Positions 9,448-17,929 of a stretch of DNA of 57,092 nt are shown here, one piece after another. Each line of letters starts with the position of its first letter. The stretch's first letter is position 1. The notes under the pieces were generated by a model that searched no databases, was not told the origin of the DNA, and saw only the letters and a list, made by a program, of their open reading frames with translations. Source of the stretch: Bacteroidia bacterium (GTDB lineage: Bacteria; Bacteroidota; Bacteroidia; Bacteroidales; F082); contig JAJTAY010000028.1 of the NCBI GenBank assembly GCA_021287165.1, positions 1 to 57,092 on the forward strand. Direction: 5' to 3'. The position numbers and the translations under genes are program-made.

Positions 9448-10005
9448 CTACAGCGCTATCACGGCACTGATTACTCCCGGAAACATTTTCTCGTTGCGCT
9501 GCTGCATCAAATACATGGCCGCATCGAATACCAGCAGAAAACCTCCCTGCAACACCACGGCCTTGCCAAAGCCCTCGAGCATTTGCGGTCGTTTGGCACC
9601 GGGTTGTTGCGAACGGTGCCACATATAGGCTCCGGCTGCCATATAAAGCACATCAATCCCGGCATTGATCAGATAAAGCCACTTGATGCGAAGATGATCG
9701 TCGGCAAGCTCAGGAAATGGCATTGCACTGATGTCGTGCTGCGCAAAATTCCACATGGCAAAACCAGCTATTCCAAGGTTGACAGCATTCCATGCGAAGT
9801 TCATCTGATGGAAGTGTCTGGTCTGGCCTTCGGTTCGCGACATGCCCACCGCACCAATGGCCATATTGGCAATGGCCCAGCTGCCCAGCACATACATCCC
9901 GTTGATGTTGGTTTGCCGGCTTTTACGAAAAAAATCTTCTTCTGGGGAGGAAGCCAGCAGGAAAGCGGGAGTAAGTATTAGAAAAATTAAAAGCAGATTT
10001 TTCAT
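9448..10005 (-). CDS. Small membrane protein, DUF6992-like
   Basis: A 185-residue protein with a signal-peptide-like N-terminus (MKNLLLIFLILTPAFLLASS) and three or four further hydrophobic segments (about 40-55, 72-87, 108-127, 148-166). It resembles conserved Bacteroidota proteins of unknown function that I associate with DUF6992. No catalytic motif is visible. It stands alone between the O-acylation operon and uridine phosphorylase, so context gives no function. Confidence 0.7.
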   Translation of the reverse strand: MKNLLLIFLILTPAFLLASSPEEDFFRKSRQTNINGMYVLGSWAIANMAIGAVGMSRTEGQTRHFHQMNFAWNAVNLGIAGFAMWNFAQHDISAMPFPELADDHLRIKWLYLINAGIDVLYMAAGAYMWHRSQQPGAKRPQMLEGFGKAVVLQGGFLLVFDAAMYLMQQRNEKMFPGVISAVIAL

Positions 10006-10053
10006 AAAATGCAGGTTTGGAAAACTAACATTCTATCCCTGCAATATGTTCAT

Positions 10054-10938
10054 TTAGAGCGCTGCCAGCCTATCGAGGGTGTTGCGGATAAGTTTCTCCA
10101 TGTAAGGATGGTAGTTGGGAGCAAACTTTTCTGTTACTCTGTTGGCAATGATCACGCAAAGCGTAAGAGCTTCGTGCCCCAGCAAGCGGCTCAGGCCGTA
10201 GAGGGCCGAACTTTCCATCTCGAAGTTGGTGATGCGGTGGCCTCCATAGGCAAACGACTCCATTTTGGGATTCATGTTTTTATCTGGCAGTCTGAGCCTG
10301 AGGCTTCGGCCCTGCGGACCATAAAAACCAGGTGCTGTGGCAGTTACGCCTTTTATATATCCCTCACCTACTGTTTTAAGCAAGCTCTCAGAAGCCCTCA
10401 CCACATAAGGATGCGGCAAATGCTTGTTCCAGCCGGTATGGTTGATAAAAGCTTCGGTCATTCCGTGCTCGGTAACTTCGCTGCAGCCCTCATAAAAATA
10501 GAGTAGTCCATCCAAACCCAACGCATATTCCGTAGCCACAACGCTGTCGCCCACCGGCACATCGGGTTGGAGGGCACCGGAGGTTCCCAGTCTGATGAGT
10601 TTCAGGCGGGTGTGTTCGGCTTTCGGTGTGCGGTTATTCAGGTCAATATTGAACAGCGCATCCAGCTCATTCACCACAATATCAATGTTGTCCGTGCCCA
10701 TACCCGTTGACATCACGGTAATGCGTTTGCCTCGGTAATAGCCTGTATGCGTGATGATTTCGCGATTCGACACCTCGAACTCTAGCTCATCGAAAAAGGC
10801 TGATACCTTGCGCACGCGGTTTGGATCGCCTACCAGAATAATGGTGTCGGCCACTTGCTCGGGCATGAGCCTGAGATGATACACCGAGCCATCGGCATTG
10901 AGCGGCAGTTGCGAGTCGGGAATGGGTTTTGCTGTCAT
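10054..10938 (-). CDS. udp: Uridine phosphorylase / nucleoside phosphorylase
   Basis: A 294-residue cytoplasmic enzyme of the PNP/UDP family, cleaving uridine (or related nucleosides) with phosphate to base and ribose 1-phosphate. Diagnostic segments are ADTIILVGDPNRVRKVS, ITVMSTGMGTDNIDIVVNEL, LIRLGTSGALQPDVPVGDSV, and the late FEMESSALYGLSRLLGH that holds the family ME pair contacting the ribose. The length suits Bacteroidota uridine phosphorylases. It is divergent from cinA and shares a palindromic promoter element with it. Other nucleosides as substrate cannot be excluded. Confidence 0.9.
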   Translation of the reverse strand: MTAKPIPDSQLPLNADGSVYHLRLMPEQVADTIILVGDPNRVRKVSAFFDELEFEVSNREIITHTGYYRGKRITVMSTGMGTDNIDIVVNELDALFNIDLNNRTPKAEHTRLKLIRLGTSGALQPDVPVGDSVVATEYALGLDGLLYFYEGCSEVTEHGMTEAFINHTGWNKHLPHPYVVRASESLLKTVGEGYIKGVTATAPGFYGPQGRSLRLRLPDKNMNPKMESFAYGGHRITNFEMESSALYGLSRLLGHEALTLCVIIANRVTEKFAPNYHPYMEKLIRNTLDRLAAL

Positions 10939-10959
10939 AAAGAATGCTTTCTACCTTTG
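10928..10959 (+). promoter_or_regulatory. Promoter of cinA
   Basis: TTTG at 10928-10931, 20 nt, then TACCTTTG at 10952-10959. The -33 part lies inside the first codons of the divergent udp gene. The transcript leader before the cinA ATG would be about 85 nt. Confidence 0.65.
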
Positions 10960-10993
10960 CAAAGGTAGTTTGTTTGTTGCACAGCATTTCAAA
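10960..10993 (-). promoter_or_regulatory. Promoter of udp, overlapping cinA's -7 palindrome
   Basis: The minus-strand TACCTTTG occupies 10967-10960 and forms, with the plus-strand copy, the perfect palindrome CTACCTTTGCAAAGGTAG (10951-10968). A minus-strand TTTG lies at 10993-10990 with a slightly long spacer of 22 nt. Polymerase can bind for only one direction at a time. Confidence 0.55.
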
Positions 10994-11050
10994 GCCAGTA
11001 AATCTGAACAATGAAACATCAGTGCTGTTGAGGCAAAAAAGTAAAAAAGA

Positions 11051-12304
11051 ATGCTTCAAAAAGAAGGTTTAGCCGAAATTATTTCCATCGGGGATGAACT
11101 GCTCATTGGGCAGGTTGTAAACAGCAACGCTGCATGGATGGGCGAGCAATTGTTTTCGTCGGGCATTGCATTGCGCCGGGTTGTAACCATAGGCGACAGC
11201 GAGGCAGATTTGCATGCCGCAATAGATGATGCATGCAACAACGCGCAATTTATTTTTCTTACGGGTGGCCTTGGGCCAACTTCCGACGACATCACCAAAC
11301 CTGCTTTATGCAACTATTTTGGAGTGCCCCTGGTGTGGAATCAGGAGGCCTACCAACAGGTAGAGGCTTTGTTTGCCCGCAGGGGAATGACGGTAACCGA
11401 CCGCAACAGGCAGCAGGCCATGCTCCCGGCCAACTGTATAGCCATACCCAATCCTAACGGAACAGCTCCGGGCATGTGGTTTGAGCACAAAGGTTCGGTC
11501 ATTGTATCGATGCCGGGAGTGCCCTTCGAGATGAAGCCCATGTTTGCTGACGAGGTGATACCGCATATCAAAGCCAGATTTGGCGGCAACAACTACTTTT
11601 TCCGCACGGTGATGACTACTGGTGCCGGCGAGTCGGCCATAGCCGAAAGACTTAAAAAATTCGAAAGCACACTGCCTGAAAATTGTAGGCTGGCCTACCT
11701 GCCCCAGCCGGGCATTGTGCGCCTGAGGTTAGGCATTTCAGGAACTGACGGCCCGCAAGCTCTTCAGGCATTGAACAGCAAGGTGGTTGAAATGGCAGAT
11801 TTACTTTCGGATATAGTTTATGGCTACGACAACGAAATGCCCGAAGAAACAGTGTTTCGCATGCTTAAAGAGAGGCGCTTCACCCTTGGCCTTGCCGAAA
11901 GCTGCACCGGAGGTTACCTTGCTCACCTTATTACCAGTCTTGCCGGGAGCTCAGCTGTTTTCAAAGGCAGCATTGTGGCCTATGCCAACGAAGCCAAAAC
12001 GGTTTTGCTTGGGGTGGACGAAGCCCTTATCAACACCTTTGGGGCGGTGAGCGCGGAGGTAGCCACGGCCATGGCACAAGGAGCACGCAGCAGCTTGCAA
12101 ACCGATTATGCCATAGGCATCACGGGCATTGCCGGACCGGATGGCGGCACTGCTGAGAAACCAGTAGGAACGGTGTGGATTGCTCTGGCCGGACCGGAAC
12201 ATTCGGAGGTGCAACACTTTCTTTTTGGCGACAAACGCGACCGAAACATACGCCGAAGCGCCCTGGCAGCCCTTAATATGCTGCGCAAGGCGCTTCTGAA
12301 ATAA
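11051..12304 (+). CDS. cinA: CinA: nicotinamide-nucleotide amidase / ADP-ribose pyrophosphatase family
   Basis: Full-length two-domain CinA of 417 residues. Residues about 6-175 are the molybdopterin-binding-like COG1058 domain (IISIGDELLIGQVVNSNAAWMG, FLTGGLGPTSDDITKPAL). Residues about 255-415 are the PncC deamidase domain (GLAESCTGGYLAHLITSLAG, GITGIAGPDGGTAEKPVGTVW). The enzyme recycles NMN to nicotinic acid mononucleotide in pyridine-nucleotide salvage; the C-terminal Ser of AESCTGG is the expected nucleophile. It starts 112 nt from the divergent udp gene and converges on fabD. Confidence 0.93.
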   Translation: MLQKEGLAEIISIGDELLIGQVVNSNAAWMGEQLFSSGIALRRVVTIGDSEADLHAAIDDACNNAQFIFLTGGLGPTSDDITKPALCNYFGVPLVWNQEAYQQVEALFARRGMTVTDRNRQQAMLPANCIAIPNPNGTAPGMWFEHKGSVIVSMPGVPFEMKPMFADEVIPHIKARFGGNNYFFRTVMTTGAGESAIAERLKKFESTLPENCRLAYLPQPGIVRLRLGISGTDGPQALQALNSKVVEMADLLSDIVYGYDNEMPEETVFRMLKERRFTLGLAESCTGGYLAHLITSLAGSSAVFKGSIVAYANEAKTVLLGVDEALINTFGAVSAEVATAMAQGARSSLQTDYAIGITGIAGPDGGTAEKPVGTVWIALAGPEHSEVQHFLFGDKRDRNIRRSALAALNMLRKALLK

Positions 12305-12318
12305 TCGTTTATGAAGTT

Positions 12319-13209
12319 TTAGCCCTCGAAAGTGGCGCTCATCGTCACAATATTTTTATCTACTTTTTTAAACAAACCCTGAAGCACGGTACCCGGGCCT
12401 ACTTCTATGACGGTGCGGGCTCCGCTGGCGATCATGTTGTTCATGATTTGCGTCCAGCGCACAGGAGAGGTGAGCTGTGCAATAAGGTTTGTTTTAATAA
12501 TTTCAGGATCGGTAACCGACTGACCCGTAACGTTTTGATAAATGGGGCAAATTCCTCTTGCAAATTTTGTTGCATTGATGGCCTCGGCCAGTTCGATGCG
12601 GGCCGGCTCCATGAGGGGCGAATGAAAAGCGCCACCCACCTTGAGAGGCAGGGCACGTTTGGCACCGGCAGCAAGAAGCAGCTCGCAGGCTTTTGCCACG
12701 CCGGCTTCGCTGCCCGAAATCACCAGCTGGCCGGGGCTGTTATAGTTGGCGGGCACCACCACCTCGTCCTTGATTCCGGCACAGATGCGTTCAACTTCTG
12801 CATCATCAATGCCCAGAATGGCAGCCATGGTACTGGGTTTGAGCTCGCATGCTGCCTGCATGGCCATGGCACGCTTGTACACCAGCTTCAGGCCATCCTC
12901 AAAACTGAGGGTTCGGTTGGCTACAAGGGCCGAAAACTCGCCCAGCGAATGGCCAGCGACCATATCAGGTTTAAAATTGTCGCCGAGCACTGTAGCCAAA
13001 ATTACCGAGTGCAAAAAGATGGCGGGCTGGGTAACCTTTGTTTGACGCAGGTCTTCTTCGGTACCCTCAAACATCAGGTCGGTAATTTTGAACTTGAGGA
13101 TGGTGTTGGCTTTCAGGAAAAGCTCTTTGGCTTTAGCCGATTTTTCAAAAAGGTCTTTTCCCATACCCGGATACTGTGCTCCCTGTCCGGGGAAAACGTA
13201 AGCTTTCAT
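12319..13209 (-). CDS. fabD: Malonyl-CoA:ACP transacylase
   Basis: Loads malonate onto acyl carrier protein for fatty acid elongation. The 296-residue protein has PGQGAQYPGMG near the start, the nucleophile elbow GHSLGEF with Ser88, and the catalytic histidine segment GGAFHSPLM near 196. The length is standard. It is not next to other fab genes. A TACTTTTG promoter box lies about 75 nt upstream. Confidence 0.95.
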   Translation of the reverse strand: MKAYVFPGQGAQYPGMGKDLFEKSAKAKELFLKANTILKFKITDLMFEGTEEDLRQTKVTQPAIFLHSVILATVLGDNFKPDMVAGHSLGEFSALVANRTLSFEDGLKLVYKRAMAMQAACELKPSTMAAILGIDDAEVERICAGIKDEVVVPANYNSPGQLVISGSEAGVAKACELLLAAGAKRALPLKVGGAFHSPLMEPARIELAEAINATKFARGICPIYQNVTGQSVTDPEIIKTNLIAQLTSPVRWTQIMNNMIASGARTVIEVGPGTVLQGLFKKVDKNIVTMSATFEG

Positions 13210-13283
13210 AGTTTCAGGTTAAGTTAAACCAATCGGGCCGCGCGGATCTCAGCTTCGTTGTTGATTGCTTCACGGGGCAGCTG

Positions 13284-13291
13284 CAAAAGTA
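13284..13291 (-). promoter_or_regulatory. -7 box upstream of fabD
   Basis: Minus-strand TACTTTTG fits the TAnnTTTG consensus. I see no well-spaced -33 TTTG. Leader to the fabD ATG would be about 70 nt. Confidence 0.4.
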
Positions 13292-13384
13292 GCAAAATAA
13301 GGATCGGATTATTTTAACCGGTCAGGCAATCTATTAACAATATGTTAGAAGCAGCGACACTTAAGCTTATTGGGCGGCATCGAA

Positions 13385-14014
13385 TTACAAATGCATTCGG
13401 TTCTGAATCAGACTAATAAATTCTGCTCTTGTTTCCATACGCTGAAATGCACCGGTGAAATCGCTGGTGGTGGTTACTGAGCTTTGTTTTTGAACTCCGC
13501 GCATCGACATGCATAAATGGCGTGCCTCGATAACCACGGCCACACCCAGCGGATTGAGTGCATCCTGAATGGCCTCCTTGATTTGAGAGGTCAGCCGCTC
13601 CTGCACTTGCAGCCTTCTGGCATAGGCCTCCACCACACGGGCAATTTTGCTCAGTCCGGTAATGTAACCATTGGGGATGTAACCCACATGGGCTTTCCCG
13701 ATGAATGGTATCATGTGATGCTCACACAGTGAAAATATCTCAATGTCTTTCACGATGACCATTTCGCGATAGTCTTCCTTGAACTTGGCCGACAGCAATA
13801 TTTCTATAGGGTCGTGGTCGTAGCCTTGCGTGAGAAACTGAATGGCCTTTGCTACCCGCTTTGGAGTTTCAATCAAGCCTTCGCGTTGGGGATCTTCACC
13901 GATGAGCTTGAGGATTGCTTCGTAATGCTGCTGAAGCGCTGCGAGCTTTTCGGGGGCATATTTCTCAATTTTCTCGTAGCCAAGAAGTGGTTTGGGCTGC
14001 CTTTTGTCCTGCAT
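13385..14014 (-). CDS. folE: GTP cyclohydrolase I (first copy)
   Basis: Converts GTP to 7,8-dihydroneopterin triphosphate, the first step to folate and other pterins or deazapurines. The 209-residue protein has all zinc ligands: Cys and His in [18 protein letters not shown] and the later Cys in [32 protein letters not shown] is the conserved helix. It starts 25 nt downstream of the small membrane protein of the AtpZ group, so it may be the last gene of that transcript. A second, longer paralogue lies at 38280. Confidence 0.93.
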   Translation of the reverse strand: MQDKRQPKPLLGYEKIEKYAPEKLAALQQHYEAILKLIGEDPQREGLIETPKRVAKAIQFLTQGYDHDPIEILLSAKFKEDYREMVIVKDIEIFSLCEHHMIPFIGKAHVGYIPNGYITGLSKIARVVEAYARRLQVQERLTSQIKEAIQDALNPLGVAVVIEARHLCMSMRGVQKQSSVTTTSDFTGAFQRMETRAEFISLIQNRMHL

Positions 14015-14039
14015 GATAATCTGAATCTGAGTCGTAAAG

Positions 14040-14447
14040 TTACAACTGTTTGTTGCCGGGCTTAAAATTACCCCGCGGTTTCTGCATTTTTACAGCCAGC
14101 CGCGATTCGAAAACGGCAAACACCACATAATAAATAAGGAATAGTAAGAGAAAAATCTTTGCCTCGCTGCGGTAGATGAGCAGATAAACTACTATGAAAG
14201 TGAGGTAGAGCAGTAGTTTGATACCAGTGCTAAGGAGGAAAAAGTTGGCAAAAGCATGCTGCTTCTTGTTCATCACATTGAGGTAGATGGCAAAAAATAC
14301 ACCGCCGCTAATGTAAAATAAGGCCAAAGACCAGATCCATCCATTGGTTTGCCAGGCATCGGAGAGAAATCTCAATACTAAAAAGGTAATAATTGCGAGC
14401 GCAAGGGCGATCCAAAACTGTGTTATGAGGTACTTTTTAAGGCTCAT
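14040..14447 (-). CDS. Small four-helix membrane protein next to AtpZ
   Basis: 135 residues with four hydrophobic stretches (about 10-26, 36-57, 67-84, 88-112) and a basic tail. In other Bacteroidota an equivalent small membrane protein sits between atpZ and atpB, and it may help assemble the F0 sector, but no motif proves this. Its ATG shares one base with the stop of atpZ (TAATG on the minus strand), indicating coupled translation. No ATP synthase subunit gene follows here; folE does. Confidence 0.6.
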   Translation of the reverse strand: MSLKKYLITQFWIALALAIITFLVLRFLSDAWQTNGWIWSLALFYISGGVFFAIYLNVMNKKQHAFANFFLLSTGIKLLLYLTFIVVYLLIYRSEAKIFLLLFLIYYVVFAVFESRLAVKMQKPRGNFKPGNKQL

Positions 14448-14689
14448 TATTTCTTCTTTTTACTTAGAAGGTCTTTAGTAGCGTAATAAATGGCCAGGCC
14501 TACCGACAACATACTGAGCAATACGGTAAAAATCGGGAAATTCCATCCTGTTTTCGAATCAATCCACCAACCTCCTGCCACGCCGGCCAGTATGATAAAC
14601 AGCATTTGGAAGGCCATAGCCGAATAGCGGGCATAGGTCTTCATCTGGTTTATTGGCTGCTCCTGGCGCGGTTTTTTTGTATCAGGCAT
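14447..14689 (-). CDS. AtpZ/AtpI family F0F1 ATP synthase accessory protein
   Basis: 80 residues with a basic N-terminus, two transmembrane helices (about 24-45 and 54-72) and a lysine-rich tail. AFQMLFIILAGVAGGWWIDSKTGWNFPIFTVLL matches the AtpZ/AtpI pattern with its glycine-rich first helix and WxDxK loop. The family helps assemble the c-ring or supplies Mg/Ca to the synthase. The start overlaps the bactofilin stop by 8 nt and the stop overlaps the next ATG by 1 nt. It is separated here from the structural atp genes. Confidence 0.8.
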   Translation of the reverse strand: MPDTKKPRQEQPINQMKTYARYSAMAFQMLFIILAGVAGGWWIDSKTGWNFPIFTVLLSMLSVGLAIYYATKDLLSKKKK

Positions 14690-15053
14690 TTCCCGGTTTC
14701 AGATTAGCCTGTTGCATGGTACACTTGCCATTAAACACCGCTCCTACCTCGATGGCAAGCCTTGAAGTAGTCAGTTCGCCAGTTACCATAGCTGAAGCCT
14801 TTAATGTGGTCAGGTCGGCAGTTAGGATATTTCCGGTCACTTTGCCGGAAATATCAGCATTGGCACAGTGGATATTACCTTCAACCACACCGGTATTGCC
14901 GATAACAATTCGGCCCTGGCTGCTGATGTTACCAAAAAGGTTGCCGTCGATGCGAAAGTCGCCCTGAAGCTCAATATCGCCTTTAATAACCGTTCCCTGC
15001 CCGAGGATATTCCTCACTGCTGAATCGTGTACAACGGAAGTAAGCTTTCTCAA
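14682..15053 (-). CDS. Bactofilin (polymer-forming cytoskeletal protein)
   Basis: A 123-residue protein whose core (about 15-110) repeats short beta-helix units: GTVIKGDIELQGDFRIDG, GRIVIGNTGVVEGNIHC, ISGKVTGNILTA. This is the bactofilin fold that polymerises into nucleotide-free filaments and scaffolds cell-wall enzymes. No ATG is available; the frame opens at a TTG at 15053, 21 nt after the PorW-like gene, and no other start fits the conserved N-terminus. It overlaps atpZ by 8 nt. A partnership with the nearby M23 peptidase is possible, since bactofilins often act with LytM-type enzymes. Confidence 0.85.
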   Translation of the reverse strand: MRKLTSVVHDSAVRNILGQGTVIKGDIELQGDFRIDGNLFGNISSQGRIVIGNTGVVEGNIHCANADISGKVTGNILTADLTTLKASAMVTGELTTSRLAIEVGAVFNGKCTMQQANLKPGNA

Positions 15054-15074
15054 GGTATTACTGTTTTTGGTTTG

Positions 15075-17735
15075 TCATTGGTAAAACTTTTTCAGGAAGC
15101 GTTCATACTCCTGAATATCTTTTTGCCGATAGAAAACGGGGTAGTTGCCCAGCGAAACCGGCACAACCAGGTAGTCGGCCTGGCCAACTCCTCCAAACAC
15201 ATAGTCCGATTGTGCCAGAGCAATGCGATAGGCTTCAGCTTCGCGGCTGTCAATGAAGTTCCCGACGGTAATCAGCGTATATTGCTCATTGAGCACCAGG
15301 CTTCTGATGTTCAGGTTGGCCGAACGAAAACTACGGGTGTTAAAGTCGGAAAGCCTCACCCTGAGCGGGTCGATGCGCACACGCTCGGTGCTGGCAATCA
15401 CCATCACGAGGTGACCAGAGGATGGCTCATATGTGTATGGGAATTGCTCATCAGGTTCCTTGGCACTCGCCTGTTCGCCAGGCAGATCGGGCACTTCCAG
15501 CTTGAGGTCATAGGTCCGGTTGAGCTCCCTGAGGATGCCGGCAGCCAGCGGTGCCACCGGACTGGTCTGATAGCTGCGCACAATGTTATCGAGTACCAGG
15601 GCCATCGAATCCACCACGTACACCCTTCCGAGAGCCACCGCCCTCAGGAATTCGAAACGTGGAAACAAGTCCACATCGTCGCTGTAGAGGTTTCGCGCCC
15701 GGTTGGTATTGAGCAGCACCCTGAAATACTCCTCGTTTTGATAGGCCTGCAAAGTCTGTTCGTAAAACCGCAACGACTCATCGCCCTGAGCTGCCTTCTT
15801 GACGAAATAATCAGGGTCTTCGATCACCCTCGCATAATCGGTATTGGGATAATGTTGCAATATCAGCGCTCCGTATCGGTTTGCATCCGATGTTTCGTCT
15901 TGAGCAATATGCATGCGATAGAGGGCATACCAGGCCTGCAAACGGAATTCGGTGTCGAGAAACCTGCTTAGCAGTGCGTTGTAAGCCTCGATCGATCTGG
16001 GATAATCGTTGAGCTTCTCTTTGTAGATATAGCCAACGTTATTGTAGGCCTCTTCAATCATGTAAAGCGAAGCCTCTTTGGCCTCGGGCGTCAGCGGGAG
16101 CTCACGCAGGTAGTATTCGCGGTCAGTTTCGGTATAGTTTTTAGCAGCCGAGTCAGGCTGATTTGCACCGCTTCCGGCTCCTCCTCCAAGGGCTATGCTT
16201 TCGCTGCCCACTGAGCCCAGACTGGATTTATCGCTTATGCGCCAGTTGTCTTCGAGCTTGCGGCGGCCCCATTTTCGCAAAAACTCGGTGTAGCCAAAGC
16301 TCAGGGTATTAGGGTTGTAGAAATACCATTCGCGCGATTGTTCGACGGGCGAGCCGCCTCCGCGAACACCCATCTCACGGTTCATCATCACATTGCGTTC
16401 CATTTCGCGCTCTTCCTGTTCCCGTTTAAGCTGCTCGTCGCGTATTTTTTTGATAATGCCGTCGACCAGTGCAATTCTGCTCAATGAGTCCATGTTGGCA
16501 ACCCGCAACAAGCTGTCCTGCAGGCGGATAGTATTGAGGCTTTCGACCAGTTCGCTGAGTACCGTGGCTTTGTTGCGAATACTGTCGTAGCCGGGGAAAT
16601 CGCGGTTGAGCGCGCTTACCGCTGTATCATAATAAGCCTGTGAATTAATGTAATCGTTGCGGTCGAAATACATCGAGGCCAGCCTTAGGCTCGAAGAAGC
16701 CTGCTGCTGCTTGTTGCGAGTGCTTTTGGCCACCGAAAGCCTGAGGTATTCCATGGCTTTTTCGGTATTGCCTTCGCTCAGGGCAATATCGGCAAGGGCA
16801 GCATAAATCTTATCGTGGTAATCATCATTCTTCGGATCGCGAAGCATTCGCTGCAGGCTTCTTACCAGTTCGCGGCTGTCGGAGGAGGCGCTGTCGAAGT
16901 TGCGGGCCATATTGATGCGCGCTTCGAAAGCCATAGCATAGGTGGGATTGGATTTGAGCACCTGTGCATAAAAGTCGTTGGCCTTCGTTTTGTCGCCGTT
17001 AAGCTGGTGTATCTGGCCGATAATGAAAAGTGTGCGGGTTCGGTAATATTTGCTTCTGGTCTCCTTTAAAGCCTGTTGGAGAACAGGTAAGGCCTGGTTG
17101 TACCGTCCTGAGGCGATGAAAAAATCTGCCGTTACAAGGCTGAGATTCTCACGCACTTCCTGTGGCATCAGGCTTGTTCGGCTTCGGCTGCGCAGCGATT
17201 CAATCATGGCCTCGGCTTTATCGAACTGCTGCGTCTGGGTGTAGGTACGCACCAGCCAGAGGTCGGCTGTGTGCGTGATATCGTTGTAGCTGTATTGGCG
17301 TGCTACAAACTCAAAGGTCCGGCGGGCACTGATGTAGTCTTGCTTGTAGAAATGTGCCTTGCCCATCATCAAGTAACTGTCGTCGATCCAGCGCACCTGT
17401 TCTTTTCCGTTGAAATACATGGAGTGTTTCTGCACACCAATGGCGCCTTTCTCAATGGCGCGTTCCATCTGAGTGTTGATTCGGGCTGCCTCGGCCTTTG
17501 AGCCATAGTTAAATACCCTGAGAACGCCGGAGTAGTCGTCTTCGGCCGATTTGCGCAACTCGGCCACGCCGGTTTTGAGGCTTTCATTGCCGTTCCAGTA
17601 AACGTTGTAGCGGCTTGTCAGGTTGTGATAGGCGCGCCTTGTCCAGGTATTCTTTTTAGTGGAGCAGGCCTGCGCTACCAGCAACAGCGCCGGCAAAAGC
17701 AGCCAATAGGATTTTATGTGCAGCGGATGTCTCAT
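15075..17735 (-). CDS. PorW/SprE-like TPR lipoprotein of type IX secretion
   Basis: An 886-residue predicted outer-membrane lipoprotein: positively charged start, hydrophobic segment LLLPALLLVAQ, then AC as the lipidated cysteine. The body is rich in TPR helices (about 45-400 and 540-720) and ends in a C-terminal domain rich in beta strand (about 770-886). The opening after the lipobox, STKKNTWTRRAYHNLTSRYNVYWNGNESL, is characteristic of PorW/SprE, which links the type IX translocon to its plugs and supports gliding in Flavobacterium. The ATG at 17735 is chosen over the TTG at 17759. It is unlinked from, but in the same window as, the porP-gldKLMN operon. Confidence 0.85.
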   Translation of the reverse strand: MRHPLHIKSYWLLLPALLLVAQACSTKKNTWTRRAYHNLTSRYNVYWNGNESLKTGVAELRKSAEDDYSGVLRVFNYGSKAEAARINTQMERAIEKGAIGVQKHSMYFNGKEQVRWIDDSYLMMGKAHFYKQDYISARRTFEFVARQYSYNDITHTADLWLVRTYTQTQQFDKAEAMIESLRSRSRTSLMPQEVRENLSLVTADFFIASGRYNQALPVLQQALKETRSKYYRTRTLFIIGQIHQLNGDKTKANDFYAQVLKSNPTYAMAFEARINMARNFDSASSDSRELVRSLQRMLRDPKNDDYHDKIYAALADIALSEGNTEKAMEYLRLSVAKSTRNKQQQASSSLRLASMYFDRNDYINSQAYYDTAVSALNRDFPGYDSIRNKATVLSELVESLNTIRLQDSLLRVANMDSLSRIALVDGIIKKIRDEQLKREQEEREMERNVMMNREMGVRGGGSPVEQSREWYFYNPNTLSFGYTEFLRKWGRRKLEDNWRISDKSSLGSVGSESIALGGGAGSGANQPDSAAKNYTETDREYYLRELPLTPEAKEASLYMIEEAYNNVGYIYKEKLNDYPRSIEAYNALLSRFLDTEFRLQAWYALYRMHIAQDETSDANRYGALILQHYPNTDYARVIEDPDYFVKKAAQGDESLRFYEQTLQAYQNEEYFRVLLNTNRARNLYSDDVDLFPRFEFLRAVALGRVYVVDSMALVLDNIVRSYQTSPVAPLAAGILRELNRTYDLKLEVPDLPGEQASAKEPDEQFPYTYEPSSGHLVMVIASTERVRIDPLRVRLSDFNTRSFRSANLNIRSLVLNEQYTLITVGNFIDSREAEAYRIALAQSDYVFGGVGQADYLVVPVSLGNYPVFYRQKDIQEYERFLKKFYQ

Positions 17736-17894
17736 TCCTTTGTTTTGCAACCCTTTCAAACGTCGGATTTTGCAGCTTAGTCTAATAAAGTGCTACGAAT
17801 TATCACAAATGGCAAAAGTAAGCAAAATCATTGCCTTTCGAGCCGCAATCCCAAGCTTATGGCACTGAAGCAGCGATGCATGGCATAATAATGA

Positions 17895-17902
17895 TAACTT
17901 TG
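17895..17902 (+). promoter_or_regulatory. -7 box upstream of the M23 peptidase
   Basis: TAACTTTG matches TAnnTTTG; no -33 TTTG at the usual spacing. It lies 27 nt before the ATG at 17930, inside the longer reading frame, and so supports that ATG. Confidence 0.5.
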
Positions 17903-17929
17903 CCGGGCTTCAGGTATTGTATCGGACAA

